From NCBI GenBank assembly GCA_018105865.1, contig CM030848.1, forward strand, positions 6,025,301 to 6,089,300: a DNA stretch of 64,000 nt. Direction: 5' to 3'. Positions 60,537-64,000 of the stretch are shown here, piece by piece. Each line of letters starts with the position of its first letter. The stretch's first letter is position 1. This stretch comes from Metaphire vulgaris (taxonomy: Eukaryota; Annelida; Clitellata; Crassiclitellata; Megascolecidae). The notes under the pieces were generated by a model, which saw nothing but the letters and a program-made list of their open reading frames with translations, did not search any database and was not told where the DNA came from. Both the position numbers and the translations under genes were made by a program.

Positions 60537-61757
60537 TAGACCTGTGCGCCGCCGACGCCGCGCCGCCGCCGCCGACGTTTTCATGACGCCGCCGCCGCCG
60601 GTAATATAGGATCGGCGCGCCGCCGCCGCCGCCGCCGAGAGAACATCGGCGTGACGCCGGCGTCCCCTTGGTGAAATTATATTTTCATGTAACCAGATTA
60701 GGCCAACACTGTTGTAATACGTGGAAAAACTGTCTTCACGATACAGTATAGTCAACATGTGCTAGCTAATTCAAAGCACAATTCAAAGCACATGTTACTT
60801 ATTTACTTCGCTTCATTCGTCTATCGAATGACGTCCTTTATTGTTTACATTCTGCAAAATGGCCACGGCAAAGAAAATCGTTTTCGATGATAATTACGCG
60901 AAGACCTAAAATGATGCTACATGTAAAGTGATGCTAAAATTAACTGTGTACAGTTAACTAAACGAGCAGTGAACCTATGCATCATAACTGAGAGCGTTTG
61001 TTGCTTAAATCCTCTTAGTTTAGTTTAAAATTAATCTTCTTAGTCTGATGTCGGCAGTGCTTTGTTTTCTTAGTTGGCACATACACTTTTTAAAAGTTTT
61101 CATTTATGGTCAATTTGGGATATATAATGAAGCAATATAATTTGATAAACAGAACCGTAGCTAGGGTCGGGGCAAGCTGCGCCGGGCGCCGTCTTAGTGG
61201 AAGGGGGCACATTTTGGACACTATTTTTAAGTTTTTATACCACCACTATCCACTTTTTACGGCGAAAAATACAGAAAATACAGATAAGTTAAAAAGGCCA
61301 TCACCGGTTTTGGGGCGGCTAGAGGCTATAGAGTGCTATGTCGTGAAAGCTCAGATAGGCATAAAAAGGTCATCACTGGAATTTATGGGCTCAAAATTTG
61401 TACCTTGCCCCGAGCGCCGAATACACTAGCTACAGCTCTGTTGATAAACTGTTTCTTAAACTGTATACTTTTATTTTTACTAGTATTATAAGTTTGTAAC
61501 ATTGTTTTCAAATTAACCGGGTGACAAAAAACCACGAGGATTGAACAAAAACGACGATGTCATATGGTGTCCTTTGTAGTCACACGTATTGTACTGTATT
61601 AACCGTTTGTACGCCGCCGACGCCGCCGACGCCGCCGCCGCCGCCAATAAAGTCCACGCCGCCGCCGCCGATAAAATTGGTTCGGCGCGCCGCCGCCGCC
61701 GGTGATAAAGCGGTCACACGCCGCCGCCGACCCTCAGAGCGTCGGCGCACAGGTCTA
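60537..61757. mobile_element. hAT-type non-autonomous element inside pol (1,221 bp)
   Basis: The ends TAGACCTGTGCGCCGCCGAC and (reverse complement) TAGACCTGTGCGCCGACGC are inverted repeats. Perfect 8-bp target duplication GGTGGAAG (60529-60536, 61758-61765). Subterminal regions of about 130 bp are packed with GCC repeats (GCGCGCCGCCGCCG, GACGCCGCC) at both ends. The ~900-bp core shows no transposase. The length of element plus one duplication (1,229 bp) accounts exactly for the phase difference between the flanking protease and RT frames, so the insertion hit an open pol gene. Confidence 0.92.
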
Positions 61758-61765
61758 GGTGGAAG

Positions 61766-62239
61766 TACTGTTGCTTTCTTTGGAAATATTGTGCTACAAT
61801 CTTTCCGGAGTGATTTTAAGGGTACTACCGTCAAACTATCACATAATGTAACTAGTCTAGCTGAAAAATCGATTTTAACTTTATATTTTTCCATGAAATC
61901 TATCCCCAAAATGAAATCATATGCAATGTTTGGTATTATTCTATATACAGAAGGTACGATTAAGCCATTAATTTTCAAGCTAATTTCGGCTGTACCCAAA
62001 ATTTGAATGGGTTTACCATCTGCTACATGTACAGTATGTATGTCGTTTGCTGCCAAAAGTTGCATGGGTATAGATAATTTTTTGAAAAATTTTTCGGACA
62101 CGATCGAGCAAAAAGCGCCCGTGTCTAGCAATGCGAACGTTTTAAATCTAAAAATATTTACAGGTAAGACGTTGTGACTGGGAATGCCAAGTGTTGAAAC
62201 GACCCTGCCCATTTCAGTCGGATGGGCGGGTGATATTCC
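61766..62239 (-). pseudogene. Gypsy pol, aspartic protease part
   Basis: Follows gag in the same frame after a TAG at 62240-62242. It contains the retropepsin active-site motif LLDTGA (near 62130) and a flap/ILGIDF-type C-terminal motif (FILGIDFMEKY). The frame is open to the hAT insertion at 61757, where it is interrupted. The first Met is at 62212, but translation by readthrough from gag is the likelier route. Confidence 0.82.
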
Positions 62240-63355
62240 CTATTTAGAGTAGCGATTTCCCTTTGCTGCCCTACATACGGACTGAAAGTGACCAAGCTTC
62301 CCGCAATAAAAACAAGGTTTGTTACGGGCGGGGCACGATGAATTTCTGGAGTGCTTACCCCCGCAATTATTGCATCTTGTGAAGTTCTGTCGATCTGCTG
62401 ACGGATGCTGTTGTTGCGATCTCTGATATTGTGCTGACGGTTGATATTGTCGTTGTTGTCGGAAGCGACTTTGTTGTTGGCTATTCGGAGTGTCGTTGTG
62501 TTGAACAGACGATCTTTGGAACGCGTTGATATCGTGTGCGTCGTCAACGAATGATGGCATTGGCGGTTGTGATGATTGTACCGAGTGTATTCGAAGTTGT
62601 CGTATTTCGTCCTTCAGTTCTGCCAGTTCGCGTGCTGTCGGATTTGATGCGTCGTCTTCTCGTGCGTCCTGCAGCGACAATTCACTGGTTCGCCCCCACT
62701 GGCGTAGATCATCGAGGTTGCTGATCGGGTGCTGAATCACGTGCTGACGAATCGCTGGTCGGAGCCCGTTGAGTGCTATTAGGAGAAGCTGGTCGTCGCT
62801 GATATCAACTCGACGGCCGGCTTTTACGACTGTTGTTATGAAATCGTCGGTTGGTTGGCCTTTGGTTTGTTGCAACTGCCAAAGGTTGGCAGTGGCCTTC
62901 CAAACGTGTTCTCGTTGTGGCCCGTAACGTTCGCGAAGAGCGTGTTTTAATTCACGATATGATTCAGTTACTTGTTGTGGCTGTGTGTGGAACCAAGCTG
63001 CTGCGTTTCCCCGAAGCAGTAGTGCCAGTGCGGATCGTTTTGTTTCTTCATCCGCCTTCCTTAGTGTCGCCCATAACTCGACCGTTTTCAGGAATTCGGA
63101 TATGTCCTCGTCTGGTCCACCATTGAAGGGAGTGGGTAGAAGAAGAGATGACGTTCCCTCCGCCATTGTGTCGTTGTAAGTTGAAAGGAAACGAAATTTG
63201 GACTCACGGTTGACTGGCTCGAGTAGGTCGTCGTTGACGAAGATCGTTTCGTCGTCAGAATCTTGGACCGTTGCTTGTTCGTTTGTTGGCTGTCTGATGA
63301 CTCGACCGCTTCTTAACCGACAACAACCGCTTGTGTTGTTTATCGGTTCGGACAT
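62240..63355 (-). CDS. Gypsy gag (371 aa)
   Basis: An intact frame. Residues ~50-230 have the retrotransposon gag/capsid character (LLLPTPFNGGPDEDISEFLK, ALLLRGNAAAWFHTQP, ALRERYGPQREHVWKATANL). This is followed by a Gln-rich linker and two zinc knuckles at the C-terminus: CNNCGGKHSRNSSC (non-canonical CX2CX3HX5C) and CFYCGKLGHFQSVC (canonical CX2CX4HX4C). It packages element RNA into particles, by analogy with the family. It ends AAA-TAG-GGA and the next frame of pol is continuous with it. Confidence 0.9.
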   Translation of the reverse strand: MSEPINNTSGCCRLRSGRVIRQPTNEQATVQDSDDETIFVNDDLLEPVNRESKFRFLSTYNDTMAEGTSSLLLPTPFNGGPDEDISEFLKTVELWATLRKADEETKRSALALLLRGNAAAWFHTQPQQVTESYRELKHALRERYGPQREHVWKATANLWQLQQTKGQPTDDFITTVVKAGRRVDISDDQLLLIALNGLRPAIRQHVIQHPISNLDDLRQWGRTSELSLQDAREDDASNPTARELAELKDEIRQLRIHSVQSSQPPMPSFVDDAHDINAFQRSSVQHNDTPNSQQQSRFRQQRQYQPSAQYQRSQQQHPSADRQNFTRCNNCGGKHSRNSSCPARNKPCFYCGKLGHFQSVCRAAKGNRYSK

Positions 63356-63588
63356 AGATTGTCGTTCGTACCCGTATTCCTTTATTATATTATTTTCGTT
63401 GTAGTTGTAGTTTTCGTACCTGTCTTTGCAGTTTTAGGATCTGCAATTGTCGTACGTATTGTCGTAGTTTCGACTGTAGGAGTTGACGCCGTAGGAGTAG
63501 TAGTTGCTGACGTAACGTTCGGCTTTTCACCATCTGTCGTTGTTGTCGTCGTTTGTAGAGGATCGTTCGGCGTTCGATGACGTGAAGA

Positions 63589-63602
63589 CCGGTTCTCCGC
63601 CA
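63589..63602 (-). other. Primer-binding site
   Basis: On the minus strand the LTR end GCTTCA is followed by a 2-nt spacer (GT) and TGGCGGAGAACCGG, whose TGG complements a tRNA CCA end. I could not identify the primer tRNA. Confidence 0.55.
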
Positions 63603-63604
63603 AC

Positions 63605-64000
63605 TGAAGCGTATGCCTTGGATGGCACACGCTCTAGGGAACTAGCAGGAACAACGAAGCGTTGTAGTTTCACGGCTCCCGGCGTCGACGTCGTCAGTTC
63701 TCTCGAGCAGCTATGTTGGTCAGTTGGTGAACCCCCAACTTGACTGTCGTCGGTAGAACGGCTGGTCCTCCTTAGCTTGCTGTCGAGGTTGTTGCTTCTT
63801 CTGTTGCTCGATTGGAACTGACTCCTCTGCTGCTCGATCGTAACTGACTCTGTCGACTCCGAGAGGCCTTTTTATTTCATATCATTCTCATACAAAGCTC
63901 ATACGTTAAGTCACATGAAGTTCAAGAACTAGTACATTCTAGAAGCTTCTTAGTATACATAGTTCGCTATCTAGGACACTTCCAGACTGTTCCTAGTCAT
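63605..64000 (-). repeat. 5' LTR, partial (continues beyond window)
   Basis: Matches 54930 onward with one single-base length difference over 396 bp. The right end and the target duplication lie outside the window. Confidence 0.9.

Larger units (their letters stand above)
54930..64000 (-). mobile_element. Ty3/gypsy LTR retrotransposon with chromodomain and third ORF
   Basis: The element runs on the minus strand and its 5' LTR continues past the window edge. Order on the minus strand: 5' LTR (from 63605 upward), primer-binding site (63602 down), gag (63355-62240), protease, RT, RNase H, integrase and chromodomain (62239-57047, interrupted), ORF3 (56917-56153), polypurine tract (55805-55792), 3' LTR (55791-54930). 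RT-RNaseH-integrase order and the integrase-chromodomain link place it with chromodomain-bearing Ty3/gypsy elements. It is disabled by a hAT insertion, two frameshifts and two nonsense codons in pol. Confidence 0.92.

Noticed and set aside
62526..63580. Plus-strand open frames opposite gag
   Set aside because: Shadow frames of the minus-strand gag gene.

Overview
This is a eukaryotic window, most likely from a marine invertebrate; the exact phylum cannot be fixed from sequence alone, and a lophotrochozoan such as a mollusc is a guess. Genes have short exons with GT-AG introns, separated by very dense and young transposon debris: hAT-type MITEs, Helitrons, mariner, CR1/L2-like and RTE-like LINE ends, a tRNA-derived SINE, a chromodomain Ty3/gypsy element, and many microsatellites.

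Layout. (1) 1-8,400: no gene; a mosaic of hAT MITEs with 8-bp target duplications and Helitron ends. (2) 8,487-12,613: a four-exon + strand gene whose spliced 344-aa product reads as signal peptide, SUEL/rhamnose-binding lectin domain (8 Cys) and CUB domain (4 Cys). (3) 12.6-15.5 kb: no gene; MITEs and a local tandem duplication. (4) 15,642-52,770: three tandem units of 11-13.4 kb, each bounded by a CR1/L2-like LINE 3' fragment and each carrying one intact six-exon secreted chymotrypsin-like serine protease (271 aa). Units 1 and 2 encode the same mature protein. Unit 3 has 18 replacements, all in exons 3-5. Each unit also holds its own later insertions, and the neighbouring units often preserve the empty site, so insertion boundaries can be read exactly. 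(5) 52.8-54.6 kb: repeat debris and a 5'-truncated LINE reverse transcriptase fragment. (6) 54,930-64,000+: a minus-strand Ty3/gypsy element with 862-bp LTRs: gag, an in-frame amber codon, protease, RT, RNase H, integrase, chromodomain and a third ORF with two hydrophobic segments. Its pol is broken by a 1.2-kb hAT element, two frameshifts and two nonsense codons, although the visible LTR portions are almost identical.

The host genes are a secreted lectin/CUB protein and a cluster of secreted, probably digestive, proteases with conserved TATA boxes and promoters. The main biological interest lies in the array (LINE-bounded tandem duplication, mosaic divergence around substrate-binding loops, a zymogen activation site with Tyr instead of Arg/Lys) and in the unusually clear record of transposon insertions.
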